Source: Caldilineae bacterium (GTDB lineage Bacteria > Chloroflexota > Anaerolineae > JAAEKA01). From it: a stretch of 64,000 nt of DNA. Location: positions 1-64,000 of the forward strand of contig JACKBK010000018.1 in NCBI GenBank assembly GCA_020634555.1, given 5' to 3'. The position numbers and the translations under genes are program-made. Within the stretch, counting starts at the first letter, position 1; every line of letters starts with the position of its first letter. Under the pieces are notes generated by a model. That model ran no database searches, was not told the origin of the DNA, and was given only the letters and a program-made list of their open reading frames with translations. This document shows, piece by piece, positions 34,606 through 43,000 of this stretch.

Positions 34606-36077
34606 AGCTGGAGACAACGGTTGTGAAACAACGCAACCAAACCCAGCGACGGCGGATAAGCTTGCCGCGGCTGAGAATCCGCACATCAGAGCGCAAGATA
34701 TTCCTTTTCTTGGTGGACATTCTGATCGTCAACCTGTCGTTGGCCATATCCTGGTTGCTGGCCGCCGACAGCGGCTTCACAGTCGAGACGATCACTGCCC
34801 CGTACAAGTGGTACCTCACGCTGACACTCGTCTGGTGCATCAGCGCCTTCATTTTCGACGTCTACAACCTGGCGCGGTCAGCCAGCACCACCAACATCGT
34901 CCGCAACATCGCACTGGCCGGGGTGACTGCCGTGCTGGTCTACACGCTGATCCCCGTCCTCACACCGCCGCTTCAGAATCGAAGGCTGTTGTTCGTGTTC
35001 AGCGCGTTGGTAGTCGGCGGGCTGATTGCCTGGCGGATCGTCTATGCCCAATTGTTTGTGCAGCCACATTTTCGCCAGCGGGCCTTGGTAATCGGCGCCG
35101 GCTGGGCCGGGCGCACCCTCGTCGAGATGTTGAGCAGCGTCACCCACGACGCCAACCCATTCCGGGGTACCGGCTACGATCTGGTCGGGTTCATCGACGA
35201 CAATCAGAAGCTGACGGGAACCACTGTTGCTGGTATACCGGTGTTGGGAGGGCGCAATGTGCTGGCACCTATGGCCAACGCGCTGCACATCGACGAAGTG
35301 ATTCTCGCTATCACACAGCGCCATGCCATCGCCGACGACCTGTTCGACGAGATGTTGCGCTGTCGCGAGCTGGGCATCCAGGTGACGACCATGTCCAGTG
35401 TGTACGAGAAACTGACCGGTCGGGTGCCGGTGCAACATGTGGGACGCGATCTGTATCTGGCGCTTCCGTCGGGCGATCGTGCATCGGAACGAATTTACTT
35501 GGGCATGAAGCGGCTGATTGATCTGGCTATTGCGGCGCTGGGACTGGTGGTCTTGGCGATTGTAGCCGCGGGAGTTTGGGTCGGCAACCGCCTCCGCTCC
35601 CCAGGCCCGTTGCTCTATCGCCAGGAGCGAGTCGGGAAAGGAGGCCGGTGCTATCAGGTCTACAAGTTTCGTTCCATGATTCCAGATGCGGAGGCGACCA
35701 CCGGCGCGATCTGGGCAACGGCTGACGACAACCGCATCACTCCTGTAGGACGCTTCCTGCGCAAGACACGCCTGGACGAGTTGCCACAGTTGATCAACGT
35801 ACTCAAGGGTGAGATGAGCCTGATCGGGCCACGCCCCGAGCGTCCGGAGTTCGTGGACCACCTGGCTGACACCATTCCGTTCTACCGTGCTCGGCATGCT
35901 GTGCGCCCCGGCATTACCGGCTGGGCGCAGGTTTGCTACCGCTATGGAAGTTCACCGGACGACGCCCGGATCAAGCTGGAGTACGACCTGTACTACGTCA
36001 ATCGCATGAGTCCGCTGCTCGACATTCGCATCATCCTAAGAACCGTTCAGGTCATGCTTGAACTCAAGGGACAGTAA
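34602..36077 (+). CDS. Polyprenyl-phosphate glycosylphosphotransferase (initiating)
   Basis: The protein has 491 residues from ATG 34602 (AGAGGA upstream). Four N-terminal membrane helices (about 25-145) precede a Rossmann-like CoA-binding-type segment (RALVIGAGWAGRTLVEML). A fifth helix at about 305-325 leads into the bacterial sugar-transferase domain: SPGPLLYRQERVGKGGRCYQVYKFRSMIPDA, ITPVGRFLRKTRLDELPQLINVLKGEMSLIGPRPERPEFV and RPGITGWAQVCYRYG. It loads the first sugar phosphate onto undecaprenyl phosphate at the inner membrane face to start a polysaccharide or protein glycan. The next gene is PqqD, 5 bases on. Confidence 0.95.
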   Translation: MKLETTVVKQRNQTQRRRISLPRLRIRTSERKIFLFLVDILIVNLSLAISWLLAADSGFTVETITAPYKWYLTLTLVWCISAFIFDVYNLARSASTTNIVRNIALAGVTAVLVYTLIPVLTPPLQNRRLLFVFSALVVGGLIAWRIVYAQLFVQPHFRQRALVIGAGWAGRTLVEMLSSVTHDANPFRGTGYDLVGFIDDNQKLTGTTVAGIPVLGGRNVLAPMANALHIDEVILAITQRHAIADDLFDEMLRCRELGIQVTTMSSVYEKLTGRVPVQHVGRDLYLALPSGDRASERIYLGMKRLIDLAIAALGLVVLAIVAAGVWVGNRLRSPGPLLYRQERVGKGGRCYQVYKFRSMIPDAEATTGAIWATADDNRITPVGRFLRKTRLDELPQLINVLKGEMSLIGPRPERPEFVDHLADTIPFYRARHAVRPGITGWAQVCYRYGSSPDDARIKLEYDLYYVNRMSPLLDIRIILRTVQVMLELKGQ

Positions 36078-36082
36078 TTTGT

Positions 36083-36367
36083 ATGAGTAATATCGACATC
36101 CGCAGACCAATTCATCATCCCTCCACTGCATCACGAGTCTTCGGCAGCGACGCGGTGGTCATTAGCCCAACCGAGAACATGGTGCGTATGTTGAACCCCG
36201 TCGGCTCGCGCATCTGGCAACTGACCGATGGCAGCAACACCATCGAAGATATTGCGGTCACATTGACCCAGGAGTTCGAGGTAGACCTCCCACACGCGCG
36301 GCAAAGTGTTGCCGGCTTTGTCGAAGACCTGGTGGATAGAAATCTACTGGACTGGTCGGAGTCTTGA
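36083..36367 (+). CDS. PqqD family peptide chaperone (RiPP recognition element)
   Basis: The protein has 94 residues. STASRVFGSDAVVISPTENMVRMLNPVGSRIWQLTDGSNTIEDIAVTLTQEFEVDLPHARQSVAGFVEDLVDRNLLD is the three-strand, three-helix PqqD fold that binds leader peptides of ribosomally made peptides and presents them to radical SAM enzymes. It is discrete here, not fused. The matching radical SAM/SPASM enzyme and a candidate precursor lie 1.9 kb downstream, with a GT-C membrane protein gene between. Its placement inside a glycan operon hints that glycosylation and peptide maturation belong together. Confidence 0.9.
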   Translation: MSNIDIRRPIHHPSTASRVFGSDAVVISPTENMVRMLNPVGSRIWQLTDGSNTIEDIAVTLTQEFEVDLPHARQSVAGFVEDLVDRNLLDWSES

Positions 36368-36383
36368 GCCTGAGTATTGCACT

Positions 36384-38033
36384 TTGACAACTGAACAGCT
36401 TACAATCTCTCCACTTCCGTCGGTTCGTCGCTTTGAAGCAGTGCTGGAGTGGCTGGCCAATCGCCCACCAATCGTGTGGCGGCTGCTGGCGTTTGGCCTT
36501 GTGGCCGCGATGACCGTCCTGGCGATCCGTCAGGCCAGCATCAGTATCGACGGCGTTCGCTACTTCTGGCTCGACGACGACCAGATGATCTCGATGCGCT
36601 ATGCGCGCAATCTGGCTGAGGGACACGGGTTAGTCTGGAACCCCGGTGAGCGCGTTGAGGGCTACAGCAACTTCCTGTGGACGCTGGTTATGGCGGGTGT
36701 GCATTTGTTGCCGCTGCCGGACGCCACCACCTCGTTGGCCGTCAAGCTGATCAACCTGGGGCTGGCGTTCGCCGTGTTGCTGCTGGCTGAGCAGTTGCTA
36801 CGGCGCTTCCTGCCCAAACCTGGTCTGGCGCTGCCGGCTGTGCTGCTGACCCTGGCCTTGTGCGGTGACCTGTTGTACTGGTCAGCCAACGGTTTTGAGA
36901 CAACACTGCTGACGGTCATCTTTCTGGCTGTTGTGGTTCGCTTGCTGGACGAGGAGCAGACCGGCCAGCCGCGGCTGTTAACCTACCTGTTGATGGGGCT
37001 GCTGCCGCTGGTGCGCAGCGATGCCCTGCACATCTGGCTTGGGACAGCGATTCTGGCCTTCGGGATCAGTGGGAATCGGAAGAAGACTGTGGTCTTTCTG
37101 GCTGTATCCCTTGTCTTGCCGGTACTGCAGGTGGTGGGGCGGCGATGGTACTACGGCGACTGGCTGCCGAACACGTATTATCTGAAGGTGTACGGCATCG
37201 AAGGGCTACCGCGCATCGGCATCGGTTACGTGCGTTTTTTCGTTCATAACTATGCAGTCGCCCTGTTGTTAGCGGTTTTGGGAGCTTTTCTGGCAGCGCA
37301 GCGACGTTGGTGGCTGTTGTTGGCCGGCGTCGGCATCAGCATGGGCTACAGCGTCATGATCGGTGGCGACATCTTTGAGTTCTCGCGTTTTCTGGCCCAT
37401 GAGGTTCCAGTGATTCTGGTGCTGGCGGCAGTGGCCGCAGTGCAGTTTGGAGCACGTTGGAACTTGATCGGTTCGTTTCTCGTCCTGGCAGCGTTATCGA
37501 TCGCTACACTGGCTGGCGCCGGCGTGGTCTATCCTGACAAGCTGTACTCCAGAAACGGCGGCCTGGAGTACTCAACTGTCGCCGGAGTTCTGATCGATCG
37601 TTATTCGGCCCCGGAGTCCAGTGTTGCAGTAATTGCGGCAGGCGGTATACCGTATTTCAGCCATCGCTACAGCATTGACCTGCTGGGAAAATCGGATCCT
37701 GTTATTGCTCACCGCGCCCCAGTCTGTTGCAACGATGTAATCGGACACAACAAATTTGATGTGGACTACAGTTTGAGCAAGAAACCGGACATGTTTGTGC
37801 CCTTGCTGCCCGATGAGTTGAATCAGTTCGACTGGTGGCTTGATTACCAGGAGCGCGAGTTCGGTGTGTCGTATAACTCAACAATCGTCAGGAATCCGAT
37901 ATTTCGCAAGGAGTACCTGTCTAACCCAGTTCAGATCGACTTTTTGCTAGAGAAAATGCCCATCTACGTTCGTAGCTCGTCAAGCGAGATGGAGACACTT
38001 TCACTGTGGCAAGCGCCACAGGTTTCCCGCTAA
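36384..38033 (+). CDS. GT-C membrane glycosyltransferase-like protein
   Basis: The protein has about 549 residues if it starts at TTG 36384; the start is uncertain because the frame stays open into pqqD and no ribosome binding site stands out. RYFWLDDDQMISMRYARNLAEGHGLVWNPGERVEGYSNFLWTLV is a hallmark of GT-C enzymes related to mycobacterial arabinofuranosyltransferases; the DDD-type acidic motif after the first helix is the usual metal or lipid-phosphate site. About ten membrane helices follow to residue 390, then a soluble C-terminal domain. It should use a polyprenyl-phosphate sugar on the outer face of the membrane. It lies between pqqD and the radical SAM gene. Confidence 0.8.
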   Translation: MTTEQLTISPLPSVRRFEAVLEWLANRPPIVWRLLAFGLVAAMTVLAIRQASISIDGVRYFWLDDDQMISMRYARNLAEGHGLVWNPGERVEGYSNFLWTLVMAGVHLLPLPDATTSLAVKLINLGLAFAVLLLAEQLLRRFLPKPGLALPAVLLTLALCGDLLYWSANGFETTLLTVIFLAVVVRLLDEEQTGQPRLLTYLLMGLLPLVRSDALHIWLGTAILAFGISGNRKKTVVFLAVSLVLPVLQVVGRRWYYGDWLPNTYYLKVYGIEGLPRIGIGYVRFFVHNYAVALLLAVLGAFLAAQRRWWLLLAGVGISMGYSVMIGGDIFEFSRFLAHEVPVILVLAAVAAVQFGARWNLIGSFLVLAALSIATLAGAGVVYPDKLYSRNGGLEYSTVAGVLIDRYSAPESSVAVIAAGGIPYFSHRYSIDLLGKSDPVIAHRAPVCCNDVIGHNKFDVDYSLSKKPDMFVPLLPDELNQFDWWLDYQEREFGVSYNSTIVRNPIFRKEYLSNPVQIDFLLEKMPIYVRSSSSEMETLSLWQAPQVSR

Positions 38034-38145
38034 GACAGCACCTGAACGTGTTCGCTGGTATTGTCTAGCCTTGATCTCTACCGCTATTTGCTGGCAAAAT
38101 AACCGGAGCATCGGAAGTCTGTCTTGAGAAGGCAACGCCCGGCTA

Positions 38146-38174
38146 TTGACACTTTCTCTTGCACATGCTAGAAT
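38146..38174 (+). promoter_or_regulatory. Promoter of the radical SAM - precursor operon
   Basis: TTGACA (38146-38151), 17-base spacer, extended -10 TGCTAGAAT (TAGAAT 38169-38174). It lies in the 202-base gap after the GT-C gene and gives a leader of about 55 bases. Confidence 0.75.
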
Positions 38175-38235
38175 TGCCCCGCGCAATGGAGTATGTTTCT
38201 TGAAAACACGATGGACTGGAGTGGCTTGAAACAAC

Positions 38236-39459
38236 GTGTATAAGCAAACGAGGCAAACCGTTGAGGTGGCTTTCGCAGGGTGCGAGCTTCCTGGCCCATC
38301 AGACGATCCTTATGAAGCCCTGCTGTTTCGCCTTAAGCAAGAGTTTGTTCCGCTGACCGTTCTGTGGGAGTTAACACACAAATGCAACCTAGATTGCATC
38401 ATGTGCTACAATGTCCCACTAGGCCAGTCTGAGTTGACCACGGTTGAATGTTTTAACGTTCTGGAGCAACTTGCGTCTGCAGGCACTCTATACCTGACAT
38501 TTACTGGTGGTGAGATTCTATCGAGGCGAGATTTTTTTCAGATTGCCCAGCATGCGCGATCTCTTGGATTTGCCGTCAGCCTCAAAACCAATGGCACGTT
38601 GATTACGCCCGAAAAGGCCGATCAAATCGCCGCTCTCGCACCATTGCGGGTTGACATCAGTTTACTTGGCGCGACTGAAAAGACCTTCGATGCCATTGCC
38701 GGCAGCAAGGACACATTGCGACGAGTGTTGCGTGGTGTGAGGTTGTTGCAGGAACGCAACGTACGTGTAAAGCTTCTGTCGTTGCTGATGGACTTGAACA
38801 TGCCCGAGCGCGAGCAGATGATCGACCTGGTGATGGAACTGGGCGTAGACTACGAGCAAGCGTTCAAGATATCCACGGCTGACGATGGCACAGACAAAGC
38901 AGGTGATCATCAACTCTCCCGTGAACAGATGACAGAGGTTCTTGCGGTGGACCACACGCCATTCAGGCCACGGACCGTGAATGCGACCTCGCGTACTTGT
39001 TCGGTAAGTCTGAGTTCATGTCTGGTGGATCCGTACGGCAACTTGTTGCCTTGCATCGAGTTGCGTATCCCTGCGGGCAATCTGCGAAATAAGCCGTTCT
39101 CCGAGCTATGGTCTAACGGCGGGATTTTCCGTCAACTGCGAAATCAGCATGTCATGAAGAACCTGCCCGATTGCTGGATATGTCCAATCAACCGCTATTG
39201 CGAAGGGCGCTGTTCTGGATTGGCTCTTAAGGAACACGGAGACCTTTATGGCGGCCATCTGTTGGCGTGCCAGCAGGCACAGGCCCGTTTTGCATCGATC
39301 TTTCCCAATGAACGGGTCCCAGTAACGCCGCTTCAAACACGCCTGCACGGCTCAACAGTCAAGCGACCCGGATCACCACAAGTCGGCCAACCGATTCCGC
39401 TGTTAGAAGGGGTCAACGTTCACCCAACCTTCTTTATGGAAACGAACGGGTCAGTATAG
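38236..39459 (+). CDS. Radical SAM/SPASM peptide-modifying enzyme
   Basis: The protein has 407 residues from a GTG start. WELTHKCNLDCIMCYN carries the CX3CX2C motif for the SAM-binding [4Fe-4S] cluster, LTFTGGEILSR the GGE motif, and SLKTNGTLITP follows. The C-terminal SPASM region is complete: C-X12-G-X4-C (RTC to LLPC), then CX2CX5CX3C (CWICPINRYCEGRC) and a final Cys in HLLACQQ, enough for two auxiliary clusters. Such enzymes install thioether, C-C or related crosslinks in precursor peptides presented by PqqD-like domains. It has its own promoter and is followed 25 bases later by the candidate precursor gene. The DNA is visibly more AT-rich than the flanking regions. Confidence 0.93.
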   Translation: MYKQTRQTVEVAFAGCELPGPSDDPYEALLFRLKQEFVPLTVLWELTHKCNLDCIMCYNVPLGQSELTTVECFNVLEQLASAGTLYLTFTGGEILSRRDFFQIAQHARSLGFAVSLKTNGTLITPEKADQIAALAPLRVDISLLGATEKTFDAIAGSKDTLRRVLRGVRLLQERNVRVKLLSLLMDLNMPEREQMIDLVMELGVDYEQAFKISTADDGTDKAGDHQLSREQMTEVLAVDHTPFRPRTVNATSRTCSVSLSSCLVDPYGNLLPCIELRIPAGNLRNKPFSELWSNGGIFRQLRNQHVMKNLPDCWICPINRYCEGRCSGLALKEHGDLYGGHLLACQQAQARFASIFPNERVPVTPLQTRLHGSTVKRPGSPQVGQPIPLLEGVNVHPTFFMETNGSV

Positions 39460-39484
39460 CACTCAAAAGTCAAAGGAGCATACC

Positions 39485-39679
39485 ATGAAGACTTTCGATT
39501 ATTCGACCAACAACCATTCCGTTCAGCGCGCTCCTCAGCCGTGGCAAGAGCCAGCCATCGCCTTCGAACGTTCGCTGATGGCGGAAGCCCAGGATGGCAT
39601 CGGTCCTCGCAATGCACCTTCCGGTATCTTGGGGCCGCTTGCCACATCCGGGAGTACTACCACCTCCACTTGTCTTTAG
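39485..39679 (+). CDS. Candidate RiPP precursor peptide
   Basis: The peptide has 64 residues with a strong AAAGGAG site 6 bases before the ATG. The N-terminal part (MKTFDYSTNNHSVQRAPQ) is hydrophilic. The middle motif WQEPAIAFERSLMAEAQ resembles the 'P-x-I-x-(F/Y)E' leaders of PqqD-dependent precursors, with a possible GIGP/GILGP hinge. The C-terminal 20 or so residues are rich in Ser, Thr and Gly and end ATSGSTTTSTCL with one Cys at the penultimate position. It lies directly after the radical SAM gene, before a hairpin and a strong terminator, which is the usual place of a precursor. The product's chemistry cannot be predicted; the lone Cys and Ser/Thr side chains are the plausible modification sites. 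Confidence 0.75.
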   Translation: MKTFDYSTNNHSVQRAPQPWQEPAIAFERSLMAEAQDGIGPRNAPSGILGPLATSGSTTTSTCL

Positions 39680-39695
39680 TACAGTTTGGCTGCGC

Positions 39696-39748
39696 CTGAT
39701 CCAGACCTACCTGAACAGTGCTAGGTGGTTCTACCAGGTCTGGATCAG
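39696..39748 (+). terminator. Hairpin after the precursor gene
   Basis: Arms CTGATCCAGACCT (39696-39708) and AGGTCTGGATCAG (39736-39748), exact over 13 pairs with a 27-base loop that can itself fold. There is no U-run, so it may protect the short precursor message or cause partial termination. Confidence 0.6.
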
Positions 39749-39795
39749 ATAGCGTAGCTCTCTTTAGATTCGCTGAAATCGGCTGATGCCAGACC

Positions 39796-39830
39796 AAGCC
39801 GTGTCGCTCCTTCAACGACATGGCTTTTTT
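39796..39830 (+). terminator. Rho-independent terminator of the radical SAM - precursor operon
   Basis: Stem AAGCCGTGTCG / CGACATGGCTT (11 pairs, one G-U) with a 9-base loop and TTTTTT. Confidence 0.88.
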
Positions 39831-39883
39831 GTATGGCTGCAAAGGTTTATAGGATTGTAACAAATCGTCCCCAGGCGCTATGG

Positions 39884-39889
39884 TATAAT
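39884..39889 (+). promoter_or_regulatory. Extended -10 box before the C25 peptidase gene
   Basis: TGGTATAAT with no good -35 at 16-18 bases. Transcription from here would pass through the element remnant at 39894-39998, giving a leader of about 160 bases. Confidence 0.45.
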
Positions 39890-39893
39890 TATC

Positions 39894-39998
39894 GTAACAG
39901 CTCAGCCCTCACTGCTGCGTCCCTCCCGCCTCCGCGGGAGTCTAGTGCCCGCGAAGCCTTGATTCCTGCTTCCGCGGGAATGACGGGTGAGCAGTTGC
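39894..39998. mobile_element. Internally deleted miniature element, copy D
   Basis: The left end GTAACAGCTCAG and the right end TTCCGCGGGAATGACGGGTGAGCAGTTGC match the termini of copies A-C, but only about 80 bases of interior remain. It fills the rest of the 39680-40058 gap together with the two hairpins. Confidence 0.7.
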
Positions 39999-40058
39999 TA
40001 GTTAACGAATAACAACGGCAAACACTGAATAGTCTAAGGCTCGATTAAGGAATACATC

Positions 40059-43000
40059 ATGCGATCACAATTCTGGAAGTCCCTCTTTCTAATTGCCGTA
40101 GTGGCAACGTTGGCAGGAATTCCCCCTGCAACCGATGCTCAGGTAAGCCAACAGGTTACGAAGCGCCGCATTCAAACTCCACTGTATGATCTTTCGTCTA
40201 CCGGGCTTTCAGTTCCCGACAGTGCCACGAACAATGTACCCGGTGCACCGCAGTTGCCTGTCAAAGGCTTTACTGTTCAAGTGCCCATGGCAGAAAGCTG
40301 GGCTGTGACATTTGAGTCGACAGGAAGCCAGATCTTGCCGGACTCCGTGGTTATCCCCTCAGTTCCAGTGCCCGACCTGAATTTGAATACACCAGCAAAC
40401 TGGTCAAGTGACCTGGACAGTTTGCCATCAGCCGTTCCTGTCGTTGATCAACCTGATGCGTCGATCTATGCTGTCAACGCATTCTATCCCGAATCACCGG
40501 TCGTTGTGGGTGAGGCGCAGATTCAAAATGGTCAAAAGGTGTTACCGGTTCGCGTCTTCCCTTTCCAGTACAATCCGATTACACACCAGGTCCGTTATCA
40601 TCCCGACATAGAGGTCACTGTCACGGTATCAGGAGCAGGAGTCCCGGAAACAACCGCCACCGTTGCGGAGGATTATAGTGGTCAGGCTGTGCCGGAGACC
40701 GCAGGAAGGGTTCTGCGTATTCACACTGAACAGCGTGGCTTTTACCATCTTACCTATGATGATTTGTTGGCTGCTGGGGTTACAGTGGGGCCGGGCGGGA
40801 GGAACCCAAACAACTTCGCGATGGTGTACAAAGGCGATCCGATCGACATCCAGTTGACCGGAGCTGATGACAACAGCTTCGACCAGGGTGATTTGGTAGT
40901 TTTTTACGCTGTGCCGTATGACCTGGGTCGATACCAGGACTACAACGTCTACTATTTCCTCGAGGACGGAGCTGCGTATGCGTCACAAATCGCCTCCCGG
41001 CCTGTCACCGCGAGCTTCACACCGACCACTGCTTCAGCTATCACGCAGACATTGCATGTGGAACAGAACCTGGACTATCGCTCAACCTATGAACGCCCTA
41101 AGCGTGACGATCATTTCTTTGATACTGCGGTTTTTGCCAACGTGTCTACTCCAGTGGTCACGCGTACCTACGCATTAACGCTTGATGATCCATTGGCGGT
41201 TTCCGGCGACGCTAAGCTTTCTGCGGTGATACACGGCGGCGACGATAGCAACGTCACCTTCAACCCGGACCAGTCGATGCGCCTGCGATTCAACAACCAG
41301 GACATCGGTATGTATCAATGGGACGGCAGTGTGGACTATACTGTTGATGAGATTGTGCCGGCCGCCTCGCTCCAGACAAACTCCTCTGTCGACTTGACTG
41401 TTGCCCTCAACCAGCTCCCCGGTATCACAAGCTATTGGGTATCTCCCGATTGGGTCGAGTTGACCTATCCGGCCCTGGCCGACGCAGAGAACGACCGTAT
41501 GTTCATCGAGGGTGTTGTCGCCGGCGGCGGCAACATCGTCACGACTGGCTTCTCGACCAGCAGCGTATCAGTTTATGACGTGCGCGACCCGATCGCTCCC
41601 AAACTCCTGAGCGGGGTCGGCGCTCAACTTGACGGGTCTTCCTATTCGATCTACTGGACAGAGACCGAAGCGCAACCAGCTTACTTTCTCACCACAGAAA
41701 CCGCCATACTCGCGCCGATCGCTATCGAAGTTGACCAACCATCAGGCTGGCGTTCACCCACAAACGACTTCGATTACATCGCCATTATTGGAACTGAGCG
41801 CAATGCGACCGGCACGACATCGCTAGGCGCAGAGCTAGGCAATGCCGTTCAACCGCTGCTGGACCATCGCAGCGCCGAGGGGCTTCTGGTGGCCAAGGTA
41901 AACCTGCAGGATGTCTACGACGAGTTCAGTAACGGGTTCGTCGATCCGGATGCAATCCGCGCTTTTCTCACCTATGCATACAACAATTGGCAGCGACAAC
42001 CACGTTACGTTCTCCTTGTAGGGGATGGACATTATGCATTCCGTAACGAAGTTTCAACTGCTTTGCACAACACTTTACCCCCCTATCTAGTGCATGTTGA
42101 CCCTTGGATCGGTGAGGTTCCGGCTGACTCTCGCTTCGTGAGTGTGGATGGAGAGGACGACTATCTACCGGAGATGGCTATCGGCCGCATTCCGGCCAAC
42201 AGCGCGGCAGACGTGACCGCTGTTGTCAACAAGACACTGGCATATGAAGACGCCGTGGCAACACCGGACGGCGACTGGAACCTGCGTTCCGTCTACGTCG
42301 CTGACAACTATTCGGATCCTGCCGGAGACTTTCATGCCTTGAGCGACAACGTGCGTCTCAACTGGCTGCCTTCTTTGTACACCGGCCAACAGGTCTACTA
42401 CCGTATGGACCCGGACCACGATACCGGCCCTGAAATGCGCACAGCTATCAAGAATGCGTTCAACCAGGGAGCCGTATTTTTACAGTGGTTCGGTCATGGT
42501 TCCACAGTTCGCTGGGGATCAGTCAGCATGTACAACATTCTGGACCCAGCCAATTTAACTCCAACCGGACAAACACCCCTTACCATGCACAATGCCTGCT
42601 GGACCGGTTACTTCGCGGTTTTGTCTAACAACTACCAGGCCCTCGGAGAGACATTGGTGAGCGTTCCCAATAAAGGTTCCGTCGCCGACTACTCCCCCAG
42701 CGGGCTGCATATCGGCGCGGCGCTTCTGACGCTGGACCAAGGCATGCACAAGGCTATGTTCAAGGACCGGATCCCGCGAGCCGGCGACGTCGTCAAGGCC
42801 AGCAAGGACTACTTCTTCGCCAACAGCCTCGCCTACCACGACCTGATCGACTCGATGATCTTCTTCGGCGATCCGGCTCTGGAATTGCGTCTGCCTACTG
42901 CGGACTTCTCTGATTCCACCATGGAAGTTAGCGAGACGACGGCCGACCCTGGTGACACACTGAACTACACCGTCACGCTTACCAACACCAGCGTGTTTAC

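Noticed and set aside
39894..39998. Dedicated regulatory element for the C25 peptidase
   Set aside because: Both ends match the GTAACTGCTCA mobile element family, so it is better explained as a deleted copy.
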